A DNA stretch of 64,000 nt, from the NCBI RefSeq assembly GCF_020511115.1, contig NZ_JAJAVH010000016.1, forward strand, positions 36,451 to 100,450, written 5' to 3'. Positions within the stretch are counted from its first letter, which is position 1, and each line of letters begins with the position of its first letter. Made by a program: the position numbers and the translations under genes. The notes below the pieces were generated by a model, which had not been told where the DNA came from, made no database searches, and saw only the letters and a list, made by a program, of their open reading frames with translations. Below are positions 26,118 through 35,352 of the stretch, piece after piece. Source of the stretch: Luteimonas panaciterrae. GTDB taxonomy: Bacteria > Pseudomonadota > Gammaproteobacteria > Xanthomonadales > Xanthomonadaceae.

Positions 26118-27170
26118 ATGACGACGGGATTGCTCTGCTACTGCCGCGCCGGCTTCGAACCGGAGCTCGCCGCCGAACTCACCACGCGCGCCGCGGAAGC
26201 CGGCTGCGCGGGCTATGCGCGGACCGAGCGCAACAGCGGCCATGTCTGCTTCATATGCGACGATGCCATTGCCCTGTCGCGCGCGTTGCCGTGGCGCGAT
26301 CTGATTTTCGCGCGGCAAAAGCTCGTCCTGATCGGCGAACTGCGCGGACTCGATCCGCGCGACCGCATCACGCCGCTGCTGGAAGCGTTGCCGCCATTGC
26401 CTTCCGAATTCGGTGCCCTGCTCGTCGAACACCCCGACAGCGATGAAGCCAAACCCTTGGCCGGGCTCGCGCGCGCCTTCGGCAACGCCCTGCGCCCTGC
26501 CTTGCGCAAGGCAGGACGGTTGACTGCCACCGATCACCCCGCATCGCCGCGACTGCATGTCTGCTTCATCGCGGGCGATCACGCCCTCCTCGCCCAGGCC
26601 GATCCCGCCGACAGCGCTCCCTGGCCACTCGGCATCCCTCGCCTGCGCCTGCACCCCGATGCGCCATCGCGTTCGGCGTTGAAACTGGAGGAGGCGCTGC
26701 TGACATTGCTGGACGATCACGAACGTGCGCAACAACTACAGTCCGGCATGCGCGCCGCCGATCTCGGCGCGGCTCCCGGCGGCTGGACCTGGGTATTGAC
26801 GCGTCACGGCCTGCACGTGAGCGCGATCGACAACGGTCCGCTGCGCCAGCACGTGCTCGACACCGGACTGGTCGATCACCTGCGCGCCGACGGTTTCCAT
26901 TGGCAACCGTCGACGCCGCTCGACTGGATGGTGTGCGACATGGTCGAGCAGCCGCGCCGCGTCGCCGAACGCATGGCGACCTGGTTCCGCGAGGGCTGGT
27001 GCCGGCATGCGATCTTCAATCTGAAACTGCCGATGAAGAAACGCTGGGACGAGACGCAGCTTTGTCTCGATCTGTTCGCCATGCAGGCGCAGCGGCCGTT
27101 GCGGATCCGTTCACGCCAGCTGTATCACGACCGCGAAGAAATCACGGTTTTCGCGACGACACGCCAATAA
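26118..27170 (+). CDS. rlmM: 23S rRNA (cytidine-2498 2'-O)-methyltransferase
   Basis: A 350-residue RlmM. The N-terminal THUMP-like region (GLLCYCRAGFEPELAAEL) precedes a Rossmann methyltransferase domain with SAM motif AADLGAAPGGWTWVLTRHG near residue 210. The catalytic K-D-K-E set of the RrmJ-like fold fits LDWMVCDMVEQP and HAIFNLKLPMKK. It modifies 23S rRNA before ribosome assembly. The ATG at 26118 is chosen because AAGGAG lies about 11 bases upstream; an in-frame TTG three codons earlier is too close to it. A MITE-like repeat abuts the ribosome-binding site. Confidence 0.92.
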   Translation: MTTGLLCYCRAGFEPELAAELTTRAAEAGCAGYARTERNSGHVCFICDDAIALSRALPWRDLIFARQKLVLIGELRGLDPRDRITPLLEALPPLPSEFGALLVEHPDSDEAKPLAGLARAFGNALRPALRKAGRLTATDHPASPRLHVCFIAGDHALLAQADPADSAPWPLGIPRLRLHPDAPSRSALKLEEALLTLLDDHERAQQLQSGMRAADLGAAPGGWTWVLTRHGLHVSAIDNGPLRQHVLDTGLVDHLRADGFHWQPSTPLDWMVCDMVEQPRRVAERMATWFREGWCRHAIFNLKLPMKKRWDETQLCLDLFAMQAQRPLRIRSRQLYHDREEITVFATTRQ

Positions 27171-27309
27171 AAGCGTGCTCGATCGCGCCTGGCGCGGATC
27201 ACCGATCGTGAATTCGCTCTGAGTGTTATCTCCAACGTATTCATTATTTTACGTCCGCTTGATGATCCCGCGCCCAGGATGCGCATGTCCTCACAAGCAA
27301 GGGCACGTC

Positions 27310-27702
27310 ATGAACACTTTCAAGCAATGCACGCTCGCGCTCACACTGCTCGCGGCCTGCGCGGGCTCGGCCATCGCCTTCGCCCAGGATGCGGTCACGC
27401 AGGATCAGGTACCGCCTGCCGAACCGCAGACGCAACCGATGCCGCAGCAATCGGCGCCAACCACGCAGACACCACCTCCCGCCGCCGCGGCAACGGGTCA
27501 GGTCACGGTGAAGTCGGTCGAACCCAATTCGATCGTCGGCGACTACAAGATCGATTTCGACGCACTCGACAAGAATCACGACGGCTGCATCAGCCGCGCC
27601 GAGGCCAAGGTCAATGCGACGCTCACGGCGGAATTCCGCGCCGTGGACGAGAAGCACAAGGGCTGTCTCGACAAGCAGGCGCTGGCTGGCTGGATCATGT
27701 GA
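27310..27702 (+). CDS. Exported EF-hand protein
   Basis: A 130-residue secreted or periplasmic protein. The signal peptide has core LALTLLAACAGSAIA and likely cleaves at AFA-QD. A Gln/Pro-rich linker (residues 33-65) follows. One canonical EF-hand loop, DKNHDGCISRAEA, is present near residue 95; a second degenerate one (VDEKHKGCLDKQAL) lacks several calcium ligands. It is probably a calcium-binding exported protein of unknown partner. The ATG at 27310 sits at the natural signal-peptide start. Confidence 0.78.
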   Translation: MNTFKQCTLALTLLAACAGSAIAFAQDAVTQDQVPPAEPQTQPMPQQSAPTTQTPPPAAAATGQVTVKSVEPNSIVGDYKIDFDALDKNHDGCISRAEAKVNATLTAEFRAVDEKHKGCLDKQALAGWIM

Positions 27703-27714
27703 TGCCTGTATTCA

Positions 27715-27849
27715 CCCTTCCCCCTCCGGGGAAGGTGCCCCGAAGGGGCGGATGAGGGCGGAAAATCACTGGCCAAAGAACGCTCCCTGGCCAGTCATTC
27801 CCCGCCCTCATCCGGCGCTACGCGCCACCTTCTCCCGGCGGGAGAAGGG
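27715..27849. repeat. Nested inverted repeat filling the gap before ubiI
   Basis: The left half contains GGGGAAGGTGCCCCGAAG and GGATGAGGGCGG. The right half contains CCGCCCTCATCC and CCACCTTCTCCC, pairing imperfectly over about 45 bases. Between them ACTGGCCA and TGGCCAGT form an inner inverted repeat (27768-27795). The right end stops three bases before the ubiI stop codon. Elements of this composition are common intergenic repeats in proteobacteria. Confidence 0.7.
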
Positions 27850-27852
27850 AAA

Positions 27853-29085
27853 TCAAAGCCTGGCGGCGCGGCGCCACAGCGCCGCCGTCACCGGCGGCAG
27901 TTTTCCGGCAAGACCGAGCAGTTGCCCGCGCAGCAACGTGCGATGCATGCCGTCGCTGGAGAAAACGCGATTGATGCCGTCGAACGTCCATGCGGCGACC
28001 GCGTTCTCGCTCTTGCGCGTGCGCGCCCAGCGCGCGAGGCGCGAAGGCGATGACCAGTCGGCGTTGCGTGCGAGCGCGGCGGCGACCGCATCGCGAAGTC
28101 CGGCGACATCCCGCAATCCGAGATTGACGCCCTGCCCCGCGAGTGGATGCACCACGTGCGCGGCATCGCCGATCACCAGCACGCGACCCGCCACGTAGCG
28201 ATCCACCAGCTGCCGGCGCAGCGGGAACGCGACGCGGCGCGATGCCGGGCGCACTTGCCCGAGGCGCGCATCGAAGGCACGCGTCAGCGCCTGCGAGAAA
28301 GCGGCATCGTCGAACGCCAGCACTTCGGCGGCTTGTCCTTGCGGCAAAGTCCACACGATCGAACTTTGTCCGCCGACGAACGGCAGGAAAGCGAGCGGAC
28401 CGCCCGGCAGGAAGCGCTGCCATGCGGTGTCCTCATGCGGGAGGTCCGTTTCCACGAATGCCACCACGCCGCGCTGCGCGTAATCGTGCGCGGCGACTTC
28501 GGCGCCGGCGAGTTTGCGTAGCATCGAATCGGCGCCATCGGCGGCGATCGCCAGTCGAGCTTCGAGCCGGCTGCCATCGTCGAAACGCAAGGTGACACCA
28601 GCGTTTTCCGCGCCTTCGCCGTCCTGCTCCAGGCCTTCCACGCGCAGCGGCGCACGCACGTCGACACCCGCCTGCGGCAGCGCCGCCCAGAGACGATCGA
28701 CCAGCAGGCCGTGCTCGACGATCCAGCCGAGCTCGCGTCGTCCGAGCGCATCCGCGTCGAAATGCAGTTCGCCACCGCCCGCGGCATCCCACACGCGCAT
28801 GTGGCGATAGGGTTGCACGCGCGCGGCGCGTACCTGCGGCCATACGCCAAGGGTATCGAGCAGCGCCGCATTGTCCGGCGCGAACGCGTAGACGCGCAGA
28901 TCGGGCGAAGCGGCGGACCACGCCGATGGCTCGGCCGCTTCCACCAGCACGACATCGAGTTCCAGCCGCGCCAGGGCCAGCGCGCAAGCGGCACCGACCA
29001 CGCCACCGCCGACCACCGCGACATCCACGCGCCTGCTTCTGGAACGCCTGCTTCCAATGTGTCCGCTTGCAGAGTGCATGCTCAT
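27853..29085 (-). CDS. ubiI: Ubiquinone-biosynthesis FAD hydroxylase, UbiI/VisC type
   Basis: A 410-residue flavoprotein monooxygenase of the UbiH/COQ6 family. It has the FAD dinucleotide motif DVAVVGGGVVGAACALALA near residue 22, the mid-protein ADGADSMLRKLAG, and the second FAD motif VLVIGDAAHVVHPLAGQGVN. The LRVYAFAPDNAALLDTLGVW region and its place directly after ubiH match E. coli ubiI (visC), the C5-hydroxylase. The regioselectivity of homologues varies, so the exact position hydroxylated is not proven. Its ATG overlaps the ubiH stop (ATGA). Confidence 0.85.
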   Translation of the reverse strand: MSMHSASGHIGSRRSRSRRVDVAVVGGGVVGAACALALARLELDVVLVEAAEPSAWSAASPDLRVYAFAPDNAALLDTLGVWPQVRAARVQPYRHMRVWDAAGGGELHFDADALGRRELGWIVEHGLLVDRLWAALPQAGVDVRAPLRVEGLEQDGEGAENAGVTLRFDDGSRLEARLAIAADGADSMLRKLAGAEVAAHDYAQRGVVAFVETDLPHEDTAWQRFLPGGPLAFLPFVGGQSSIVWTLPQGQAAEVLAFDDAAFSQALTRAFDARLGQVRPASRRVAFPLRRQLVDRYVAGRVLVIGDAAHVVHPLAGQGVNLGLRDVAGLRDAVAAALARNADWSSPSRLARWARTRKSENAVAAWTFDGINRVFSSDGMHRTLLRGQLLGLAGKLPPVTAALWRRAARL

Positions 29086-30308
29086 CGCAATTCACCCCTG
29101 CACAGCGCCGGCACGTCGCCGCGATAGCCCATCGCACCGCCGACCAGCAGTGCCTGCGCGGACGGAATGCGGTCCGCGGCCAGCATGCCCAGGCTTCGCA
29201 GCGGACGCAGCAGCGCCGCATCGTTGGCGGTGAGTTTCGCCAGGCCGTCGGTCATCGCCAGGGTGCGTTCGCGATCTTCGCGACGGCGCCTGGCGTAGGT
29301 TTCAAGCAAGCCGGCATCACCAGGATCTTTATCGGTAGACCCGCCGCCCAACGTCTCGATCAGCTCGGCCAGCGTCAGTGCATCGCGCAGGCCAAGGTTG
29401 AAGCCTTGCGCGCCGATCGGATGCAAGGTCTGCGCGGCATTGCCCACGAGGATGGCGCGGCTCGCGGTCGTGCGCCGCGCGACCACGCGTACCGCGTCGT
29501 ACACGCTGCGCGTGCCGACGGAGAGGAAGCGTCCCGCGCGCCACCCGAAGGCGCGCTGCGCACGCGCGAGGAACGCTTCGTCGGACAGCGCGCGCACATC
29601 CGCCGCATCGCCGCGCGCGACACCATGCACCAGGCCATAGTGGCGATCGGCACGCGGCAGCAATGCGGTCGGACCATCGTCGCCGAGTCGCTCGAACGCG
29701 GTGCCATCGGGCGCGCGCTCGGTGCGCAACCGCGCGACGAACAGCGTCTGCCCGTAATCGTGTTCCTCCGCCGCGATGCCGAGTGCATCGCGAACACCGC
29801 TGCGTGTGCCGTCGGCGGCCACCAGCAGTTTCGTGCGCAGGATGTGTTCGCCGGCATCGTCGGCCATGCGGACGATGCGCTCGCCATCCTCATCAATGTC
29901 GGTGCCGACGAATCGGGCGGGACGGAAGCGCGTGAAGCGAACCAGCTCCTGCAATCGCGCTTCGAGCGCCTCGCCGAAATCGCGCGCGACCACGACCTGC
30001 CCGAAGGCCTCACGGCCGTAATCGGCGGCCTCCAGCTTCACGCGTCCAAAGTCGCCACTGCGGCTGGCGTGGATGCGCCGGATCGGCGCGCCGGGAACCC
30101 GCAGCTTCGCCAGCACGCCCAGCGCCGTCAGCGCATTGATGGTGGCGTCGGCGAAACTGAGGTTGCGTTCGTCGAACACCGCCGGCAGCGCGCCGGCCGG
30201 GGTGGCCTCGATCATGGCCACGTCCAGGCCGAGGCGGTCCAGGGCGATCGCCAGGCTGGCGCCGACCAGGCCGCCACCCACGATCACCACGTCGTAACTT
30301 GCCTTCAT
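29082..30308 (-). CDS. ubiH: Ubiquinone-biosynthesis FAD hydroxylase UbiH
   Basis: A 408-residue FAD monooxygenase. It has DVVIVGGGLVGASLAIALDR at the N-terminus, LLVAADGTRSGVRDALGI in the middle and the UbiH-type NAAQTLHPIGAQGFNLGLRD, where NAAQ replaces the usual GDAAH. The RREDRERTLAMTDGLAKL C-terminal segment is also UbiH-like. It adds a hydroxyl to the quinone ring in ubiquinone synthesis. The start is the ATG before KASYDVVIVGG. It forms an operon with ubiI and is divergent from the BtuM-like gene. Confidence 0.88.
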   Translation of the reverse strand: MKASYDVVIVGGGLVGASLAIALDRLGLDVAMIEATPAGALPAVFDERNLSFADATINALTALGVLAKLRVPGAPIRRIHASRSGDFGRVKLEAADYGREAFGQVVVARDFGEALEARLQELVRFTRFRPARFVGTDIDEDGERIVRMADDAGEHILRTKLLVAADGTRSGVRDALGIAAEEHDYGQTLFVARLRTERAPDGTAFERLGDDGPTALLPRADRHYGLVHGVARGDAADVRALSDEAFLARAQRAFGWRAGRFLSVGTRSVYDAVRVVARRTTASRAILVGNAAQTLHPIGAQGFNLGLRDALTLAELIETLGGGSTDKDPGDAGLLETYARRRREDRERTLAMTDGLAKLTANDAALLRPLRSLGMLAADRIPSAQALLVGGAMGYRGDVPALCRGELR

Positions 30309-30390
30309 CACGACATGATAAAGCCCCGGGCGGGCACAGTCCGCTAGAATGACGGCCTGAACCGTCGCCGCGTCCGGAGCTTCCCGCCTC

Positions 30391-30990
30391 ATGAACACCA
30401 CCCTGCAACGCGCCATCGTCCTGTCGCTGCTCGTGCTGCTGATGGGGGCGACCCGGAGCCACTATTTCTCGCACTTCGCGCCGGTGCCGGACGCTTCGTG
30501 GGCGATCTTCTTCATCGGCGGCTTCTATCTGCGCGCCTGGACGCGCTGGGCGTTCCCGCTGCTGATGGTGCTGGCGGTGGGCATCGACTGGGTCGTGATC
30601 ACCGGTCAGGGCATCGGTTTCTGGGAGCACTACTGCATGTCCCCGGCCTACTGGTTCCTGATCCCCGCGCATCTGACGATGTGGCTGGGCGGCATGTGGA
30701 TGCGCCAGCACTACCAGGGCGCCAGCGTCCCCGCGCTCGGCCGGCTGGCGCTGAGCGTGGTCGCCGCCACCGCGCTGTGCCATCTGCTCGCGCAAGGCAG
30801 CTTCTACTGGATCAGCCGCAACGTCGCCGAGCCGACTTTCGCCGGCTGGTGGCAGAACTACGCGCAATGGTTCCTGCCCTACCTGCAGAGCACGGCGACC
30901 TTCGTCGGCGTGGCGGCGGTCGCGCAGGCCGTGTCGGAGCGAATCGCCAAGACGTCCCACGTCGAAGCGCGGGACGCCAAGCACCGCTGA
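30391..30990 (+). CDS. btuM: BtuM-like cobalamin-uptake membrane protein
   Basis: A 199-residue integral membrane protein with about five to six helices. It matches what I recall of BtuM, a solitary ECF-type S-component for vitamin B12 in Gram-negative bacteria: SHFAPVPDASWAIFFIGGFY early, and a cysteine (C82) in HYCMSPAYWFLIPAH, close to the cobalt-liganding Cys80 of the Thiobacillus protein. The neighbouring cobalamin adenosyltransferase 40 bases downstream supports a corrinoid role. No ECF ATPase is present, and no cobalamin riboswitch is seen in the short gap before it. The assignment is family recognition without alignment. Confidence 0.65.
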   Translation: MNTTLQRAIVLSLLVLLMGATRSHYFSHFAPVPDASWAIFFIGGFYLRAWTRWAFPLLMVLAVGIDWVVITGQGIGFWEHYCMSPAYWFLIPAHLTMWLGGMWMRQHYQGASVPALGRLALSVVAATALCHLLAQGSFYWISRNVAEPTFAGWWQNYAQWFLPYLQSTATFVGVAAVAQAVSERIAKTSHVEARDAKHR

Positions 30991-31030
30991 TCTAGCGCTG
31001 CCGATCACGCACTGCTGATTACTGATCGCC

Positions 31031-31597
31031 GTGGGCAACCGGCTCTCGAAGATCTACACCAAGACCGGCGACGACGGCACGACGGGCCTCGGCGACGGTA
31101 CCCGCACGCCGAAGGATTCGGCGCGCGTGGCCGCCTACGGCACGGTCGACGAAGCAAATTCGACGATCGGCCTGCTGCTCGCGTCGTCCGAGGTTCCCGA
31201 TGACATCCGCGAGCTGCTCACCACGGTGCAGCACCAATTGTTCGATCTGGGTGGCGAGCTGTGCATTCCCGGCCATGCCGCCATCGACGATGCCGATGTC
31301 GAGCGCCTGGAGCAGCATCTCGACCACTACAACGAGGCACTGCCGCCGCTGAAGGATTTCATCCTTCCCGGTGGTGGCGAAGCGGCGGCGCGCTGCCACG
31401 TCGCGCGCACGGTGGTGCGCCGGGCTGAACGTGAAACAGTCACGCTTTCCCGCCTGGAGACAGTACGGCCGCAGGCGATCCGCTATCTGAACCGGCTGTC
31501 CGACCTGCTGTTCGTGCTCGCGCGCGTGCTCGCCCGCGCCAGCGGCCATGGCGAGGTGCTGTGGGCGCACGAACGACGCAAACGTACCCGCAACTGA
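31031..31597 (+). CDS. PduO-type cob(I)alamin adenosyltransferase
   Basis: A 188-residue ATP:corrinoid adenosyltransferase that makes adenosylcobalamin. The ATP-binding N-terminus is KIYTKTGDDGTTGLGDGTR, followed by VAAYGTVDEANSTIG. The trimer-interface helix has RTVVRRAERETVTLS, then RYLNRLSDLLFVLARVLA. These are the PduO/MMAB family signatures, unlike CobA/BtuR. The GTG start is the only codon giving the expected N-terminus. It is in tandem with the BtuM-like gene, consistent with uptake followed by activation. Confidence 0.93.
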   Translation: MGNRLSKIYTKTGDDGTTGLGDGTRTPKDSARVAAYGTVDEANSTIGLLLASSEVPDDIRELLTTVQHQLFDLGGELCIPGHAAIDDADVERLEQHLDHYNEALPPLKDFILPGGGEAAARCHVARTVVRRAERETVTLSRLETVRPQAIRYLNRLSDLLFVLARVLARASGHGEVLWAHERRKRTRN

Positions 31598-31656
31598 CGC
31601 GGCCACGACTGAGCCGGGAGTAACATCCGGCCGGAACTCCCCGCCCGGCCCCGCTC

Positions 31657-32568
31657 TTGCACATCTACACCCATTCCGCGTGCCTGCTGCACGACACCGG
31701 CCCCGGCCATGCCGAGCGGCCGCAGCGGCTGGGCGCGGTGATCGAAGCGCTGCGCACCGGCTTCGACGATCTTGATTGGTGCGAAGCGCCACGCGCCACG
31801 CGCGGGCAGCTGCTGCGCGCGCACGACGAACGCCTGCTCGCCAGCGTGCTGGAAACCAAGTCCGATCATCGTGTCCAGCTTGATCCGGACACCGTGCTGT
31901 CCCCGGCTTCGGCCGAAGCCGCCCTGCGTGCCGCGGGCGCGGCCGTTGCCGCAGTGGATGCTGTGCTCGCCGATGCCTGCGCCACCGCGTTCTGCGCCGT
32001 GCGGCCGCCCGGTCATCACGCCACGCCCGAGGCGGCGATGGGCTTCTGCCTGTTCAACAACGTCGCCGTGGCGGCCATGCACGCCCTCGACAAGCACGGT
32101 CTGTCGCGCGTGGCGATCGTCGATTTCGACGTCCATCACGGCAACGGCACGCAGGCGATCTTCGACGCGGAACCGCGCGTCCAATATTTCAGTTCGCATC
32201 AGATGCCGCTGTACCCGGACACGGGAGGCGTGCGCGAGCGCGGTGTCGGCAACATCTTCAATGCGCCACTGACGCCGGGCACCGGCAGCCGTGGATTCCG
32301 GACCGCCTGGAGCGAACGCCTGCTCCCCGCCCTGGATGCATTCGCGCCGCAGCTGCTGTTGATCTCGGCGGGCTTCGACGCGCACTGGCGCGACCCCCTC
32401 GCGCAGTTGCAGCTCGATGCCGAGGATTACGCCTGGATCACCGGCGAACTGCGCACGCTCGCCGCCCGTCACGCACAGGGCCGCATCGTGTCCATGCTGG
32501 AGGGCGGGTACGACCTGCAGGCGCTGCGCGAGTGCAGCGTGGCGCACGTGGGCGTGCTGCACGGCTGA
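31657..32568 (+). CDS. Histone deacetylase-family amidohydrolase
   Basis: A 303-residue zinc hydrolase of the arginase/deacetylase fold. Signature elements are HAERPQRL near residue 18, the active-site loop RPPGHHATPEAAMGFCLFNN, the zinc motif IVDFDVHHGNGTQ (D158 and H160), and ISAGFDAHWRDPL supplying the third zinc aspartate. EGGYDLQAL closes the fold. Bacterial members deacetylate acetylpolyamines or unknown acyl substrates. The start is TTG at 31657, the only plausible initiation codon at the family's N-terminus. It is 59 bases after the adenosyltransferase gene. Confidence 0.9.
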   Translation: MHIYTHSACLLHDTGPGHAERPQRLGAVIEALRTGFDDLDWCEAPRATRGQLLRAHDERLLASVLETKSDHRVQLDPDTVLSPASAEAALRAAGAAVAAVDAVLADACATAFCAVRPPGHHATPEAAMGFCLFNNVAVAAMHALDKHGLSRVAIVDFDVHHGNGTQAIFDAEPRVQYFSSHQMPLYPDTGGVRERGVGNIFNAPLTPGTGSRGFRTAWSERLLPALDAFAPQLLLISAGFDAHWRDPLAQLQLDAEDYAWITGELRTLAARHAQGRIVSMLEGGYDLQALRECSVAHVGVLHG

Positions 32569-32715
32569 TCCGCCGCCTCTATGGCGCTCGGCCCGCGCTT
32601 TGGCGGGCATCGGGCCCGGATCATTCAGCTAGCGTTTTGCGGGGAACGCCCGCGCATTGCCGCTGCGCGGGGGATGCGTCAAGCTAGCGGTCGTTTTGGC
32701 TGAACGGATGCCTGC

Positions 32716-35352
32716 GTGCGCCGAGTTTTCCGACTGCTGCCGTTGCCGTTGTGCATCGCCTTCTCGCTCACCGCGCAGGCTGCCGACGACCCGCCCGAGG
32801 ACTACTCCCTGTGTCCGGTGGATGACGCAGTGCCGTTCTTTCCCGACGCCCAGCCGCCGGTCGGATCACCCGAAGACCGCACCAACCTGCCGACCGACGT
32901 CAAAAGCGAAGGCGCCCAGGGCGTCAGCGGCGAGACGGTCACATTCCAGGGCAATGTCTCGCTCAAGCGCGGCGACCAGTTCCTGGGCGCGGACAACCTC
33001 AGCTACAACCAGCAGACCGATCAGTACGTCGCCGAAGGCAACGTGCGCTATCAGGATTCCAGCATGCGCATGCTGGCCGACCGTGCCACGGGCAACCAGG
33101 ACCAGGACAAGCACAAGATCGATCAGGTGCGTTACCAGCTCACTTCGCGCCGCGGCAACGGCGGCGCGAAAGAAATCCAGATGGATGGCACGCACGGCAA
33201 GCTGATCGGCTCCTCGTACTCGACCTGCCCGCCCAACGACCGCCGCTGGGAACTACGCGCGCCCCAGATCGATCTCGACACCGAAGAAGGCTTCGCCACG
33301 GCGCGCCACGCCACCGTGCGCATCGGCAAGGTGCCGGTGCTGTACATGCCCTGGTTCAAGTTCCCGATCGACGACCGGCGCCATACCGGCTTCCTCATGC
33401 CGAACTTCGGCCAGTCGGGCCGCAACGGTTTCGATTACCGGCAGCCGATCTACTTCAATCTGGCGCCGAACTACGACATGACGCTCGAACCGCGCATCAT
33501 GACCAAGCGCGGCGTGATGCTGGGTACCGAGTTCCGCTACCTGACGCGTACCGGCAAGGGCACCTTCAACTTCGACTTCCTGCCTTCGGACGACCTCACC
33601 AAGCGTGAGCATGACGAGGAGCTGGACGATTTCACGCGCGAGGGCTATTCGCTCGAGAATCGCCGCAAGAGCGATCGCGGCCGCTTCTTCTTCGTCGGTT
33701 CGCAGAACATCACGCGGCAATGGCAGGCGCTGGCGAACCTGAAGTGGGTGAGCGATCCGCGTTATCGCGACGATTTCTCCAACACCCTCACCAATCAAGC
33801 GTCCTACAGTTCATCCAGCGATATCGGCTTGTACGGCCGTGGGCGCTATTGGGACGCCAGCATCACGGCGTCCTATTACCAGCTCACCGACTACACGCTG
33901 CGCGAGGCCATCAATCTCCCCTATAACCGCATGCCGCGGCTCAACTTCAATTGGGAGCAGCCCTTCAGCCGCTGGATGGTCGCCGGCCTCAATACCGAAG
34001 CGACGCGTTTCGAGCATACGGGCGACGGTTCCACCGACGTCTTCCGTACGATCACCGCCACCGAAGCCGCGTGCACGAGCAAGGGCGGCGCCTTCCGTCC
34101 GGGCGACATTCTCGACAACGGAGTCGAGTGCCTGCAGACCGTGAAAAACAGCAGGCCGGGCGGCAGCCGTCTCGACTTCAAGCCGTATGTCAGCTTCCCC
34201 ATCGGCGGCGCCGGCTGGTTCATCACGCCGACGCTGGCATGGCGCTATACCGCGTATCAGCTCGAAGACGAGTTGGCGACACAGATCGCGGGACAACGCG
34301 CCGCGGCTTACGTCAGAAGCACACCGGAAAACGACGTCGTCACTCCCGCCCTGATCACGCGTTTCTACGACGACAAGCCGACCCGCAGCCTGCCGATCGG
34401 CTCGCTCGACGCCGGCCTCTACTTCGATCGCTCCACCTCCTGGGGTGGCGAGAGTTTCCTGCAGACGCTCGAACCGCGCCTGTTCTATCTCAATGCGCCC
34501 TATCGCAATCAGGATGGCCTGCCGCTCTTCGACACCGGCGATCTCACCTTCAGCTGGGGTCAGTTGTTCCGCGACAACCGCTTCTCTGGCGCCGATCGCC
34601 AGACCGACGCCAATCAGCTGACACTCGCGGTCACCAGCCGCTGGCTGCGCGAATCCGACAGCCGCGAAAAACTTTCGCTCAGCTTCGGACAGATCATCTA
34701 CTTCGAGGATTCCAAGGTCCTGCTCGCCCCGAATCGGCAGCCGATCGAAAAGGGCAAGTCCGCGTGGGTGGCCGATGCCAATTACGCGATCAACGATCGC
34801 TGGACGATCGGTGGTTCCTACCAGTGGGATCCGAAGGACAGCACCAAGGATTTCGTCAGCCTGCGCACGCGCTATCTGGTCGGCGACAAGGGCATCATCA
34901 ACCTCGCCTACCGCTATCGCCGCAATCTCGGCTACGACCCCACCAGCACCAATGAAGATGTCCGCAATCCGGACCTGATCGATCAGATCGATTTCTCGTT
35001 CCTGTATCCGATCACGCAGTCCTGGAGCATCGTGGGTCGCTACTACTACTCGATGCGCGACAACCAACTGCTCGAAGGCATCGCCGGTATCCAGTGGGAC
35101 AGCTGCTGCCTGGCCGCGCGTCTGGTGGGCCGCCGTTACGTGCGCAATCGCGAATCGGAGATGAACAGTTCCATTCAGTTCGAACTTGAACTGAAGGGCC
35201 TGGGCTCGGCCGGCCAGAAGACGGAGAACCGCCTACGCCGTGCTATTCTCGGCTACTACCGCGACGACCTCTATCTCGTTCCGCCGGCCCAGATCAGCAA
35301 CGATGGCGTCGACAACAACGACGTCGATCCCACCGACACTCTCATCCCATGA
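32716..35352 (+). CDS. lptD: LPS-assembly outer-membrane protein LptD
   Basis: An 878-residue outer-membrane beta barrel that inserts lipopolysaccharide into the outer leaflet together with LptE. The signal peptide cleaves near AQAADD. The periplasmic beta-jellyroll (about residues 60-200) has FQGNVSLKRGDQ and QYVAEGNVRYQD, like OstA. The barrel begins near LYMPWFKFPIDDRRHTGFLM and ends with the family's WDSCCLAARLVGRRY cysteine pair. It starts with GTG; the nearby ATG at 32708 is out of frame. It heads the surA-pdxA-rsmA-apaG-apaH cluster and overlaps surA by four bases. Confidence 0.95.
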   Translation: MRRVFRLLPLPLCIAFSLTAQAADDPPEDYSLCPVDDAVPFFPDAQPPVGSPEDRTNLPTDVKSEGAQGVSGETVTFQGNVSLKRGDQFLGADNLSYNQQTDQYVAEGNVRYQDSSMRMLADRATGNQDQDKHKIDQVRYQLTSRRGNGGAKEIQMDGTHGKLIGSSYSTCPPNDRRWELRAPQIDLDTEEGFATARHATVRIGKVPVLYMPWFKFPIDDRRHTGFLMPNFGQSGRNGFDYRQPIYFNLAPNYDMTLEPRIMTKRGVMLGTEFRYLTRTGKGTFNFDFLPSDDLTKREHDEELDDFTREGYSLENRRKSDRGRFFFVGSQNITRQWQALANLKWVSDPRYRDDFSNTLTNQASYSSSSDIGLYGRGRYWDASITASYYQLTDYTLREAINLPYNRMPRLNFNWEQPFSRWMVAGLNTEATRFEHTGDGSTDVFRTITATEAACTSKGGAFRPGDILDNGVECLQTVKNSRPGGSRLDFKPYVSFPIGGAGWFITPTLAWRYTAYQLEDELATQIAGQRAAAYVRSTPENDVVTPALITRFYDDKPTRSLPIGSLDAGLYFDRSTSWGGESFLQTLEPRLFYLNAPYRNQDGLPLFDTGDLTFSWGQLFRDNRFSGADRQTDANQLTLAVTSRWLRESDSREKLSLSFGQIIYFEDSKVLLAPNRQPIEKGKSAWVADANYAINDRWTIGGSYQWDPKDSTKDFVSLRTRYLVGDKGIINLAYRYRRNLGYDPTSTNEDVRNPDLIDQIDFSFLYPITQSWSIVGRYYYSMRDNQLLEGIAGIQWDSCCLAARLVGRRYVRNRESEMNSSIQFELELKGLGSAGQKTENRLRRAILGYYRDDLYLVPPAQISNDGVDNNDVDPTDTLIP

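Noticed and set aside
30309..30390. Cobalamin riboswitch ahead of the BtuM-like gene
   Set aside because: The 82-base divergent gap is too short for the aptamer, and no B12-box-like sequence was seen.
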